Positions 56,125-64,000 of a DNA stretch of 64,000 nt are shown here, piece by piece. The stretch is from NCED01 sp035493955 (GTDB lineage: Bacteria > Pseudomonadota > Alphaproteobacteria > Caulobacterales > Caulobacteraceae). The position numbers were made by a program, and so were the translations under genes. How positions within the stretch are numbered: position 1 is the first letter of the stretch; the number at the start of each line of letters is the position of its first letter. The notes beneath the pieces are model-generated. The model was not told the origin of the DNA. It saw only the letters and a list, made by a program, of their open reading frames with translations, and ran no database searches. Location of the stretch: positions 124,001 through 188,000 of the forward strand of contig DATJHI010000023.1 of assembly GCA_035493955.1 (NCBI GenBank), written 5' to 3'.

Positions 56125-57381
56125 TCAGTGAACCGTCGCCCCGGCCAGGACGAAGCGGGCCTGGGCGCCGATCAGCAAGGCCAGCACGAAGGTGGCCACG
56201 CCCGCCGCCACCACGATGGGGATCAACACCATCAGCACCTGTTGCGGCGGCACCCCGGATGTCAGCAGGCTCCCGGCCACCAGCGGGCCCACGGCCGAGC
56301 CCAACCGGCCGAACACCACCGCCGCGCCGACGCCGGTTCCGCGCACCTCGGTGGGATAGACCGAAGGGGCCGTGGCGTAGAGCACGGTCTGGGTCGAGAG
56401 GATGGCCATGCCGACCAGGCCGCCGACCATGAAGGAGACGGCGAGGGACACCGGCGCCAGCCACAGGAGCACGAGCGCCGCCGCGGCGAGGGCGAAGCAG
56501 CCCACCACCACGTGGGACAGGGGACGCCGGTCCATGGCCATGCCGGTCAGGACGCTAGCCAGGGCCCCGCACAGGTTGAACGACACTTGCACCCAGGACG
56601 CGTCGGGCCGGCTGAGGCCCCGGCCCACCAGCAGGGTCGGCAGCCAGTTCAGCAGCACGTAGAGGATCATCAGCCCGAGGAAAAAGCCCGCGCACAGGAG
56701 CAGGGTGCGAAATCCCCGCCCGTCTCCCATCAGGGCGTGCCGGATGCTTTTCGGGTGCAGGGCGCCGTCGCTCGCCTCGGCCTGCACCTGTTGCAGCTCG
56801 CGCGATTCGGGCAGGGCGAAGATCAGGATGGGAGCCATCACCAGCGGCCCGACCCCGCCGGCCAGGAAGACGATGCGCCAATCCGCCGCCCCGCCCATCA
56901 GGCTGACCAGGCTGGCGACGGCGCCGCCGAACGGCATCGCCCCATAGAGCGCGGCCAGGGCGGTGCTGCGCCGACCCGGGGCGGTGTTTTCGGCCACCAG
57001 GGCCAGGAGGTTGGGCAGGGCGCCGCCGAGCCCGGCGCCGGTCATGAACCGGGCGAGCAGCAGCATCTCGACATTGGGGGCCAGACCGTTGGCCACGGAC
57101 ATCAGTCCGAAGGCGGCGATGGAGCCGATCAACACCTTCTTGCGGCCGAACCGGTCCGACAGCCGGCCGCCGAAGGCGGCGCCGACCATCAGGCCGAAGG
57201 TCGAGGCGCTGAAGAACCAGGCCAGCTGGCCGGGAGTCATGTGGAAGAGAGGCCCCAGCCGCGGCGCCGCCACCCCGGCCGACTGCAGGTCGAAACCCTC
57301 GAAGATCGCCACGACACAGCAAAGCAAAATGGTGGCCGAAGAGGTCCCCACGGCCCTCATCGGACGACTTTGCGCAGACAT
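56125..57381 (-). CDS. MFS transporter, aromatic acid/H+ symporter type (MhpT-like), 418 aa
   Basis: LLCCVVAIFEGFDLQSAGVAAPRLGPLFHM and GGRLSDRFGRKKVLIGSIAAFGLMS match MhpT and related AAHS transporters that take up hydroxyphenylpropionate or other aromatic acids; G-R-x-x-D-R-x-G-R-K is the MFS loop. GAGLGGALPNLLALVAE is also conserved. It is over 40 kb from the MhpB-like gene, so a shared pathway is only suggested. A 227-bp region upstream holds its promoter. Confidence 0.88.
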   Translation of the reverse strand: MSAQSRPMRAVGTSSATILLCCVVAIFEGFDLQSAGVAAPRLGPLFHMTPGQLAWFFSASTFGLMVGAAFGGRLSDRFGRKKVLIGSIAAFGLMSVANGLAPNVEMLLLARFMTGAGLGGALPNLLALVAENTAPGRRSTALAALYGAMPFGGAVASLVSLMGGAADWRIVFLAGGVGPLVMAPILIFALPESRELQQVQAEASDGALHPKSIRHALMGDGRGFRTLLLCAGFFLGLMILYVLLNWLPTLLVGRGLSRPDASWVQVSFNLCGALASVLTGMAMDRRPLSHVVVGCFALAAAALVLLWLAPVSLAVSFMVGGLVGMAILSTQTVLYATAPSVYPTEVRGTGVGAAVVFGRLGSAVGPLVAGSLLTSGVPPQQVLMVLIPIVVAAGVATFVLALLIGAQARFVLAGATVH

Positions 57382-57608
57382 GGGAATCCTCCCGACGAGC
57401 CCTATCCGTCAGTTCTTGCCGACCTCGACAGTCGATTCAAGCAATTCGGCAGGACATTTCAGCGCGAGGGGGGTCCGCCGCCGCCGTGTCCTTGCGCCGG
57501 CGATTGGTCTTTCCGTGCGGACAACTGTAGCGCCGAGGGCTTTGTCTACAACGGCGGACTTCTAGATCGCCACGCGGAGCAACGTTGCTTCACCCCTGGC
57601 TGACCCCT

Positions 57609-58643
57609 CTAGGCCTTGGAGATGTCGCAGACCAGACCTTCGGGCCGCCAGTCGAGGGTGACCTCGCCGCCCAGTTGCCGGACCGCACGCTCGATCACCA
57701 GGGCGCCGACGCCGCGGCGGGTCGGCGGGGCTGTCGGCGGGCCGCCGCTCTCCGTCCAGCGGAAATGCAGGCCGCCGTCCGCATCCCGCCGCCAGTGGAC
57801 GTGGACCAGCCCCTCGGGGATCGACAGGGCGCCGTGCTTGGCGGCGTTGGTGGCCAGTTCGTGGATGGCCAGGGCCATCGACTGGGCGCAGTCGGGGTTG
57901 AGGGGCACGTTGGGGCCGCTCACCCAGGCCCGGGGAGTCCGGGCGCCGACATAGGGGGCCAGCTCCTCGGTCACCAGCCGATGCAGATCGGCGCCTTCCC
58001 ATCGGGACTGGGCGATCAGGTTGTGCGCGCGGCCGATGGCGTGAAGTCGGCCCTCCAGGATCGTCTTGAACTCGGCGACGGTCTCGGCCCGGGTCAGGCG
58101 CACGGTCGCCTGCACCACCGCCAGCAGGTTGTTGGCCCTATGGTTGACCTCGTGGCTGAGCAGCTTGAGCCGCTCCTCCGCCTCTTTGCGGTGGGAGATG
58201 TCGACCAGCATATTGACCGCGCCGATCAGGGCCCCGGTCTCATCCTGCAGGGGGGTGGGATAGGGGATGAAGGGGATGCGCGTGCCGTCGGGGCGTTCGG
58301 CGATCGCCTCCTCGCCCCGCACCGCCCGGTTTTCCCTCAGCGTCACCGCCATTGGGCATTCGTCGTGCGGGAGCGGCGTGCCGTCGGCGCGCAGCAGCTT
58401 CCAGCTGACGCACCAGGCGTCGACGCCGAGCGTCGGGCGGCGGCCCGAGAACTCGACACAGGCCTCGTTGTAGAAGGTGATGCGGCCGGCGGCGTCGGTC
58501 GTGTAGATCGCCGCCGGAAGGGCGTCGAGCAGCTCGCGATACCGCAGTTCGCGCGCCTGGAAATCGGCCAGGGCGCGCTTCAGCACGGTGACCCGTGCTT
58601 CGGGCCTGCCCACGTCTTTCGACGACACGCGTTCGACCGACAC
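57609..58643 (-). CDS. PAS-domain HWE-type sensor histidine kinase, 344 aa
   Basis: An N-terminal PAS domain (LRYRELLDALPAAIYTTDAAGRITFYNEACVEFSGR) is followed by a PAC-like segment (DISHRKEAEERLK) and a HWE kinase core: phospho-His168 in EVNHRANNLL, the N-box HELATNAAKHGAL and the W-x-E box (FRWTESGG). It has no transmembrane segments, so it senses an intracellular signal. No response regulator is adjacent (orphan). Start GTG at 58643; no clear Shine-Dalgarno. Confidence 0.92.
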   Translation of the reverse strand: MSVERVSSKDVGRPEARVTVLKRALADFQARELRYRELLDALPAAIYTTDAAGRITFYNEACVEFSGRRPTLGVDAWCVSWKLLRADGTPLPHDECPMAVTLRENRAVRGEEAIAERPDGTRIPFIPYPTPLQDETGALIGAVNMLVDISHRKEAEERLKLLSHEVNHRANNLLAVVQATVRLTRAETVAEFKTILEGRLHAIGRAHNLIAQSRWEGADLHRLVTEELAPYVGARTPRAWVSGPNVPLNPDCAQSMALAIHELATNAAKHGALSIPEGLVHVHWRRDADGGLHFRWTESGGPPTAPPTRRGVGALVIERAVRQLGGEVTLDWRPEGLVCDISKA

Positions 58644-58787
58644 AGGCGCCCCTCACTTCACGACTCGAGCACACAGGCCAAGTCCGGCCGCACGCGCGCT
58701 CAGATCCTAATGCGCCTGCACGCCGTTAACGACAAGCGGGCCATATCGTTCCGTGGACGGTCGCAGAATAATTCGCGCGCTCGACGC

Positions 58788-59480
58788 CTAGTGATAACGG
58801 CGGATCAGGCCGACCAGCTTGCCCTGCACCTGCACCTGGTCGGGGCCGAGGATGCGGGTCTCGTAATTGCGGTTGGCGGGTTCGAGGGCGATCGAGGCGC
58901 CGCGCTTGCGCAGGCGCTTCAAGGTGGCCTCCTCGCCCATGACCAGGGCGACGACGATCTCGCCGTTGTTGGCGGTGTCGCCCTTGCGGATCACCACCAG
59001 GTCGCCGTCGAGGATGCCCGCCTCGATCATCGAATCGCCCTGGACCTCCAGGATGAAATGCTCGCCCTGGCCAAGCATGCTTTCGGGCACGCTGATGCGG
59101 TCGCGTTCGTGCTGGATGGCCTCGATCGGCGTGCCGGCGGCGATCTTGCCCAGGAGCGGCAGTTCGCGCACGTCGTTGGCGACCTCCGGCCGGGACTTGC
59201 GGCCCCCGCCCGCAACCACCTGGGGCCGGAACGGCGCGCTTCCCCGCGATCCGCCCGGGGTGGCCTGCTCCGGCAGCTTGACCACCTCCAGCGCGCGGGC
59301 CCGGTGGGCCAGGCGGCGCAGGAAGCCGCGTTCCTCCAGCGCCGTGATCAGCCGGTGGATGCCCGACTTGGAGGCGAGATCCAGGGCGTCCTTCATCTCG
59401 TCGAAGGAGGGGGAGACCCCGCTCTCCTTGATCCGCTCGTGGATGAACATCAAGAGCTCGTGCTGCTTGCGCGTGAGCAT
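58788..59480 (-). CDS. lexA: SOS repressor LexA, 230 aa
   Basis: N-terminal wHTH (LTRKQHELLMFIHERIKESGVSPSFDEMKDAL, then KSGIHRLITALEERGFLRR) binds GTTC-N7-GTTC boxes; the C-terminal S24 protease domain cleaves itself when RecA is active. Cleavage site Ala115-Gly116 (GKIAAGTP), catalytic Ser150 (GDSMIEAG) and Lys188. The ATG at 59480 gives MLTRKQHELL, the family start; the frame extends upstream. A perfect SOS box lies 58-72 nt upstream, so it represses itself. Confidence 0.98.
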   Translation of the reverse strand: MLTRKQHELLMFIHERIKESGVSPSFDEMKDALDLASKSGIHRLITALEERGFLRRLAHRARALEVVKLPEQATPGGSRGSAPFRPQVVAGGGRKSRPEVANDVRELPLLGKIAAGTPIEAIQHERDRISVPESMLGQGEHFILEVQGDSMIEAGILDGDLVVIRKGDTANNGEIVVALVMGEEATLKRLRKRGASIALEPANRNYETRILGPDQVQVQGKLVGLIRRYH

Positions 59481-59537
59481 GGGTGGCGCCCTTCCAGATC
59501 GAATCCGTTGGCGGAACAAACCGCTAACACACAGGAT

Positions 59538-59552
59538 GTTCTGTAAGTGTTC
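59538..59552 (-). promoter_or_regulatory. SOS box (LexA operator)
   Basis: GTTC-TGTAAGT-GTTC, an exact match to the alphaproteobacterial GTTC-N7-GTTC box, upstream of lexA. A degenerate second site, GAAC-N7-TAAC, lies at 59514-59528. Confidence 0.93.
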
Positions 59553-59599
59553 CTAGTTAATGTCAAGTTACCGGAAAAAAGGGACCCCGCGGGTGTCCG

Positions 59600-60385
59600 C
59601 TATCCCAGCAGCGCCCGCGTCGCCGCGGTCACGTCGGCATGGCGCATGAGGCTTTCGCCAACCAGCATGGCCCGGGCGCCGGCGCGGACCATGCGGGCCG
59701 CGTCCTCGGCGGTGGCGACGCCGCTTTCGGTCACTAGCAAGGCGCCCGCCGGAACCAGGGGGGCCAGACGCTCGGTCACCGCTAGGTCGGTGACGAAGCT
59801 GCGCAGGTCGCGGTTGTTGACCCCGATCAGCCGGGCGCCCAGGGCCGCCGCGCGGGCCAGTTCGGCCGCGTCGTGGACCTCGACCAGGGCGTCCATGCCG
59901 AGGCGCTGCGCCTCTTGCATCAGCGCCTCCGCCACCTTGTCGTCGACCATGGCCATGATCACCAGGATCGCGTCGGCGCCGAGGGCCCGCGATTCGGCCA
60001 CCTGCCAGGGATCGACCAGGAATTCCTTGCGCAGGCAGGGCAGGGCGGCCGCGTCCCGCGCGGCGGTCAGATAGGCGTCGTCCCCCTGGAAGCTCGGCCC
60101 GTCGGTCAGCACCGACAGGCAGGACGCCCCGCCGGCCTGATAGGCCAGCGCGAGGGCGGGAGGGTCGAAGTCGGCGCGGATCAGGCCCTTGGACGGGCTG
60201 GCCTTCTTGATCTCGGCGATCAGGGCCAGCCGGCCGGGGACGGCGCGGGCCAGGGCCGCGGCGAACCCGCGGGGGGGCGAGGCGGCCGCGGCGGCGGCCT
60301 CCAGCCGCTCCCGGGGGAGCTTGGCCCGCCGTTCGGCGACTTCGGCCCGCTTGTAGTCGGCGATGCGGCTGAGGATGTCGGTCAT
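59600..60385 (-). CDS. trpC: Indole-3-glycerol phosphate synthase, 261 aa
   Basis: Fourth-step enzyme of tryptophan synthesis. LIAEIKKASPSKGLI holds the catalytic Lys, with SVLTDGPSFQGDDAYL, LRKEFLVDPWQ, IGVNNRDLRSF and SESGVAT the usual beta/alpha-barrel motifs. Stand-alone TrpC (not fused to TrpF). Its start is 3 bp from the trpD stop, so translation is coupled. Confidence 0.97.
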   Translation of the reverse strand: MTDILSRIADYKRAEVAERRAKLPRERLEAAAAAASPPRGFAAALARAVPGRLALIAEIKKASPSKGLIRADFDPPALALAYQAGGASCLSVLTDGPSFQGDDAYLTAARDAAALPCLRKEFLVDPWQVAESRALGADAILVIMAMVDDKVAEALMQEAQRLGMDALVEVHDAAELARAAALGARLIGVNNRDLRSFVTDLAVTERLAPLVPAGALLVTESGVATAEDAARMVRAGARAMLVGESLMRHADVTAATRALLG

Positions 60386-60388
60386 GGC

Positions 60389-61402
60389 CTATCCGTTGGT
60401 CGCGGCGACAAGACCGTCCAGCGCCGCCGCGGCGCGGCCGTCGTCGATCACCTGGCCCGCGAGGACGATTCCCTCGCTGAGGGTCTCCACCGTCTCGCCG
60501 ACCAGGAAGGCGGCGGCGGCGTTCAGCAACACCATGTCGCGATAGGCCCCGCGCTCGCCGGCCAGCAGGCGATTCAGCGCCGCCGCGTTGTGCGCCGGAT
60601 CGCCGCCCCTGAGATCGTCGATCCTGGCGCGGGGCAGGCCTACCGCCTCGGGGGTCACGGTGAACAGGCGCACCGCACCGTCTTTCCACTCCGCGATCTC
60701 GGTCTCGCCCGTGGTGGTCATCTCGTCCATCCCCTGGCCGTGCACGACCCAGGCCCGCTCCGAGCCCAGGGCGCCCAGCACCCGCGCCAGGGGCTCGATC
60801 CAGCGGCTGGAGTAGACGCCCAGCACCTGGCGCTGCGCCCCGGCCGGGTTGGTGATGGGTCCCAGGAGGTTGAAGATGGTCCTGAACCCCAACTCCGCCC
60901 TGACCGCGGCCACGTGGCGCATCGCGCCATGGTGGGCCGGCGCGAACAGGAAGGCGATGCCGGCGTCGTCGAGGGCCCGCCGCTGCTGGTCCGCCGTGGC
61001 GTCGAGATTGACGCCCAGGGCCTTCAGCACGTCGGCGGCGCCGGACTTGGACGACAGGGCCCGGTTGCCGTGCTTGGCCACCTTCAACCCGCCCCCCGCG
61101 GCCACGAACCCCACCGCCGTCGAGATGTTGAGCGTGTGCAACCCGTCCCCGCCGGTGCCGCAGACGTCGATGGTCGGATGATCGTAGCGCAAGGGGGTCG
61201 CGGCCCGGCGCATGGCCCGGGCTCCGGCCGCCAGCTCGCCGGTGGTCTCCCCGCGCAGGCGCATGGCGGTCAGCGCCGCGGCCACCTGCGCCGGGGTCGG
61301 CTCGCCCTTCAGGCAGGCGGTGAAGAAGGCTTCGGCGTCGCCTTCCGTCAGGGTGGCTCCGTCCGCGAGCCGGGCCAGCAGCGGCTTGAAGGCGTCGGAC
61401 AT
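60389..61402 (-). CDS. trpD: Anthranilate phosphoribosyltransferase, 337 aa
   Basis: Transfers phosphoribose to anthranilate. The PRPP loop CGTGGDGLHTLNIST, AKHGNRALSSKSGAADVL, and FLFAPAHHGAMRHVA are diagnostic. Second gene of trpG-D-C, 8 bp after trpG. Confidence 0.97.
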   Translation of the reverse strand: MSDAFKPLLARLADGATLTEGDAEAFFTACLKGEPTPAQVAAALTAMRLRGETTGELAAGARAMRRAATPLRYDHPTIDVCGTGGDGLHTLNISTAVGFVAAGGGLKVAKHGNRALSSKSGAADVLKALGVNLDATADQQRRALDDAGIAFLFAPAHHGAMRHVAAVRAELGFRTIFNLLGPITNPAGAQRQVLGVYSSRWIEPLARVLGALGSERAWVVHGQGMDEMTTTGETEIAEWKDGAVRLFTVTPEAVGLPRARIDDLRGGDPAHNAAALNRLLAGERGAYRDMVLLNAAAAFLVGETVETLSEGIVLAGQVIDDGRAAAALDGLVAATNG

Positions 61403-61410
61403 GGCGCGGA

Positions 61411-62001
61411 CTAGACCTGGGCCGTGCGCTTGACGCCCGCCAGGTCGAGGAAATTGCCCAAAAGCTGGTGGCCGCCCTCGGTGGCGATGGATTCGGGGTG
61501 GAACTGCACGCCGTAGATCGGACGGGTCTTGTGCTTCAGCCCCATGATCTCGCCGTCGTCGGTCCAGGCGGCGACCTCCAGAACTTCCGGCAGGGGGTCG
61601 GCCAGGACGGCCAGGCTGTGGTAGCGCGCCGCGGTGAAGCCGTCGCGCAGGCCCGCGAACACGCCCTCGCCGCGATGGTGGATCGGACTGGTCTTGCCAT
61701 GCATCAGGGTCTTGGCCCGGATCACCTGGCCGCCGAAAGCCTGGCCGATAGCCTGGTGGCCCAGGCAGACGCCGAAGATGGGCAGGTCCTGCGGCGCGGC
61801 CGCCAACAGATCGAGGCAGATGCCGGCTTCGTTGGGGGTGCAGGGCCCCGGGGACAACAGCACCGCCTCGGGCTTCAGGGCCAGGGCCTCCTCGACGCTG
61901 AGCGCGTCGTTCCGGACCACGCGCGTGGCCGCCCCAAGCTCGGCCAGGTAGTGGACGAGGTTGTAGGTGAAGCTGTCGTAGTTATCGACCACCAGGATCA
62001 T
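61411..62001 (-). CDS. trpG: Anthranilate synthase component II (glutamine amidotransferase), 196 aa
   Basis: Supplies ammonia from glutamine to TrpE. The N-terminus ILVVDNYDSFTYNLVHYLAELG, the oxyanion region LLSPGPCTPNEAG, and the nucleophile GVCLGHQAIG (Cys79), with FHPESIAT near the C-terminus, are all present. First gene of the trpGDC unit. Confidence 0.97.
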   Translation of the reverse strand: MILVVDNYDSFTYNLVHYLAELGAATRVVRNDALSVEEALALKPEAVLLSPGPCTPNEAGICLDLLAAAPQDLPIFGVCLGHQAIGQAFGGQVIRAKTLMHGKTSPIHHRGEGVFAGLRDGFTAARYHSLAVLADPLPEVLEVAAWTDDGEIMGLKHKTRPIYGVQFHPESIATEGGHQLLGNFLDLAGVKRTAQV

Positions 62002-62077
62002 CGGCGCTGTTTAGGCCGAGACCGACGCCGCGCCAAGGGTGACGCGATCCGGGCCGACTCGGGCTTAGACTCTCGCC

Positions 62078-62278
62078 ATGCCGATCGACCACCTGCTCGA
62101 CGACCCGCCCGCCGTCGCCGCGCCCCGCGCCGCCGTGGCCATCCGCGCCGCCCGCGCCAAGCTCAACGCCCCGCCCCGGATCGCGCCGCTGTGGCCGCTC
62201 CTGGCCGCCGCGGCTTTCGCCGCCTTCACCGCCTTGTTGTTGGCGACCGCGGTGATCATCGGCCTGCCGAAGTTCTAA
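62078..62278 (+). CDS. Small single-pass membrane protein, 66 aa
   Basis: Not recognised. A basic, Ala-rich cytoplasmic N-terminus is followed by one C-terminal membrane helix (LWPLLAAAAFAAFTALLLATAVIIGL). It lies on the strand opposite to the trp genes, between trpG and the glycine-zipper gene. It lacks a strong ribosome-binding site, so reality as a gene is uncertain; its frame has coding-like bias. Confidence 0.5.
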   Translation: MPIDHLLDDPPAVAAPRAAVAIRAARAKLNAPPRIAPLWPLLAAAAFAAFTALLLATAVIIGLPKF

Positions 62279-62343
62279 CGTTCCGGGCTCGGCCGCGGAT
62301 GGACCTCCCAACAGGGAGGATATCCACGGGAGCGCCGCAAGCG

Positions 62344-62370
62344 TCGGGCCGCCTGATGCAGGCGGCCCGA
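62344..62370. terminator. Bidirectional hairpin between convergent genes
   Basis: TCGGGCCGCCTG and CAGGCGGCCCGA pair perfectly (12 bp) around the loop ATG. It lies between the small membrane-protein gene and the glycine-zipper gene, which converge. No T-tract. Confidence 0.65.
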
Positions 62371-62389
62371 ACACCCACGCCGGTTCTGA

Positions 62390-63031
62390 TCAGTAGCGGC
62401 GCGGACCGGTCTGCTTCAGCCAGGTGATTTGCTGGCCGAGGTTGTCCAGGCGCACCTGCATGTAGTCGGCGTCTTGGCGGCTCAAACGCCCGCCGTCGCG
62501 GCGACGCAGCCGCTGCTCGGTATTGCGAAGGTCGCGAAGCATGTCGGTGGCGCGCCGCGCCTCTCTGCGGTCCAGCGTGCCTTGCTCGACGCCGCGCTGA
62601 ATGCGCTGCTCCAGCCAGTCCTCCCGCTCGCGGATGCCCTGGGGCGCGCCGCGCCAGAAGCCGTCGGGGCCAGCGCCGTAGCCATAGCCGCCCCGGTCGT
62701 ACCGATCACCCCGGTCATCCCGGCGGTCATAGTTCTGAACCGGTTGCTGGACCTGGTCCTGACGATAGTAGCCTTCGGGGCAACGGACCGAAGAGCCCGC
62801 GATCTGGTTGCCGACGATAGCGCCGCCCACCCCGCCGATCACGGCGCCCGTGGTCTTGTCGCCGCGGCCGGCGATCGCGCTGCCGAGGACGGCCCCGCCC
62901 ACGGCGCCGAGCACCGTGCCCGCGGCGCGGTTGTCCTGGCGGACGCAGCCGGGCGGCGGGGTCTGGGCCGAGGCCAAGGCGGGAACGGTGGAAGCGCCGA
63001 TCAGGGCGCCGATCAGGATGAATGTACGCAT
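62390..63031 (-). CDS. Glycine-zipper 2TM domain protein with signal peptide, 213 aa
   Basis: A signal peptide (RTFILIGALIGASTVPALASAQ) precedes GTVLGAVGGAVLGSAIAGRGDKTTGAVIGGVGGAIVGNQI, a glycine-zipper motif typical of SlyB-like outer-membrane or periplasmic proteins. The C-terminal half is Asp/Arg/Tyr-rich with helical WLEQRIQRGVEQGTLDRREARRATDML. Function unknown; similar proteins are annotated as envelope stress-linked. It lies between trpE and trpG. Confidence 0.82.
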   Translation of the reverse strand: MRTFILIGALIGASTVPALASAQTPPPGCVRQDNRAAGTVLGAVGGAVLGSAIAGRGDKTTGAVIGGVGGAIVGNQIAGSSVRCPEGYYRQDQVQQPVQNYDRRDDRGDRYDRGGYGYGAGPDGFWRGAPQGIREREDWLEQRIQRGVEQGTLDRREARRATDMLRDLRNTEQRLRRRDGGRLSRQDADYMQVRLDNLGQQITWLKQTGPRRY

Positions 63032-63211
63032 TGAATTATCTTTCGGTTTCCCGTCTCAGGTGAGCACAGGTTCATCGGAGAAATCGGCCCCGGTGCGGGG
63101 CGACGAAACACCACGGCCAACAATAAGGAGAGGGGCTGAACGCAGGCCGCGCCTGTCGTTGTCCAGCGTTCATCTAGCCGAAACGGGCAGCCGGATGTTC
63201 GGTTCCTGAAC

Positions 63212-64000
63212 CTACTTGAACCGCCACGCCTCTTCCGCCGCCCGGCGCAGGGAGCGGGTCTTGTGGCGCGTCTCCTCGTATTCCGCGTCGGGGTCGCTGT
63301 CGGCCACCACCCCGCCGCCGCCCTGGACGTACATCATCCCGTCCTTGAGCAGGGCCGTGCGCAGGACGATGCAGGTGTCGACCGAGCCGTTGGCCGAGAT
63401 GTAGCCGGCCGCCCCCGCATAGGCGAGGCCGCGCTTTTCGCTCTCCAGCTCGTCGATGATCTGCATGGCCCGCACCTTGGGCGCCCCCGACAGGGTGCCG
63501 GCGGGAAGGGCGGTCAGGATCACGTCGACCGGATCCAGCCCTTCCGGAGCCGCGCCCTCCACGTTGGAGACGATGTGCATGACCGTCGAATAGCGCTCGA
63601 TCTTGAAGCTTTCGGTGACCGTCACCCGCGGCGCGGTCCCGACGTCGTTGCGCCCGGCGTCGTTCAGCATCACCGCCCGGCCGACGTCGTTGCGGCCGAG
63701 GTCGAGCAGCATCAGGTGCTCGGCCCGTTCCTTGGGGTCGTCCAGGAGGTCGCGTTCGTTCTGGGCGTCCTCTTCCGGGGTTGCCCCGCGGGGACGGGTG
63801 CCGGCGATGGGGCGGATGGTCACCTTGCCGTCGCGCAGGCGCACCAGGATCTCCGGGCTGGACCCCGCCAGCTGGAAGTCGCCGAAGTTCAGATAGAACA
63901 GGAACGGCGACGGGTTGAGCCGTCGCAGGGACCGGTAGAAGGCGAACGGGTCGAGGTCGAAGCGGGCGCGGAAGCGGTGGCTCGGCACCACCTGGAAGAT
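63212..64000 (-). CDS. trpE: Anthranilate synthase component I, C-terminal 262 residues (runs off the right edge)
   Basis: Only the C-terminal chorismate-binding part lies in the window. IFQVVPSHRF opens it; SSPEILVRLRDG, GTRPRGATPEEDAQNERDL, SNVEGAAPEG, ALPAGTLSGAPKVRAMQIIDELE and YAGAAGYISANG are the conserved motifs. Oddity: the GRNDVG motif occurs twice, 14 residues apart (DNA 63680-63697 and 63638-63655), so the loop before VTVTESF is about 9-10 residues longer than usual. trpE is separated from trpG by two unrelated genes. Confidence 0.95.
   Translation of the reverse strand: MFQVVPSHRFRARFDLDPFAFYRSLRRLNPSPFLFYLNFGDFQLAGSSPEILVRLRDGKVTIRPIAGTRPRGATPEEDAQNERDLLDDPKERAEHLMLLDLGRNDVGRAVMLNDAGRNDVGTAPRVTVTESFKIERYSTVMHIVSNVEGAAPEGLDPVDVILTALPAGTLSGAPKVRAMQIIDELESEKRGLAYAGAAGYISANGSVDTCIVLRTALLKDGMMYVQGGGGVVADSDPDAEYEETRHKTRSLRRAAEEAWRFK

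Overview
The window is GC-rich (roughly 70% G+C by eye). Its gene content points to an alphaproteobacterium of the order Caulobacterales, most like Phenylobacterium or Caulobacter. The grounds are a lexA promoter with the alphaproteobacterial SOS box GTTC-N7-GTTC, promoters resembling the Caulobacter housekeeping sigma-factor consensus, an HWE-type histidine kinase, an EipA/DUF1134 protein, tandem pentapeptide-repeat proteins, and many proteins that read as Caulobacterales orthologues. The genus is an inference. No rRNA, CRISPR array or intact prophage was seen.

Left edge (1-2072): an accessory-looking stretch with lower G+C. It holds a methyltransferase-like gene cut by the window, two small orphan proteins, a C-terminal remnant of a site-specific recombinase, and a block of TTCCCTG repeats. 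It abuts the 3' end of a tRNA-Ser(GGA), which is the usual anatomy of a decayed integration site. From 2178 to 8670 follow msrA, a DUF599 membrane protein, a cyclopropane-fatty-acyl-phospholipid synthase-family gene, small exported or membrane proteins, and lepA.

8786-14222 is a catabolic island: an IclR regulator, a carboxymuconolactone-decarboxylase-like protein, an MhpB-type extradiol dioxygenase, an NTF2-like protein and a fumarylacetoacetate-hydrolase-family enzyme on the minus strand. A class II aldolase and an exported HbpS/GlcG-like protein face them on the plus strand. Two related 17-bp palindromes flank the aldolase and are candidate operators. An MhpT-like transporter lies far away at 56125-57381.

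14366-31991 is mostly core: an EipA-like protein, two glycosyltransferases, infC-rpmI-rplT-pheS-pheT (infC apparently starting at AUU), and a run of envelope-precursor genes (galU, glmS, glmM, a phosphomannomutase/phosphoglucomutase, kdsD) plus gpmA. 32079-38574 carries two tandem pentapeptide-repeat proteins, an hsp20 gene with a heat-shock promoter and a candidate ROSE-like RNA thermometer, a lipobox-bearing methyltransferase-like protein, an SCP2 protein, a hydrolase and hisN. 38642-53057 holds an XRE regulator, typA, a secreted Ig-like/RTX protein, mgtC, the sulfate-activation genes cysQ-cysD-cysNC, accA, transporters, nudix and tsaC/sua5. 53099-64000 holds an acyl-CoA dehydrogenase, ilvE, the MhpT-like transporter, a histidine kinase, lexA, and trpE(partial)...trpG-trpD-trpC.

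No single new multi-gene defence or secretion system stands out. The best candidates for something undescribed are the ring-cleavage cluster with its palindromes, the recombinase/tRNA/TTCCCTG boundary, the pentapeptide pair, an unlisted 48-codon gene upstream of pheS, and a set of regulatory and start-codon oddities.
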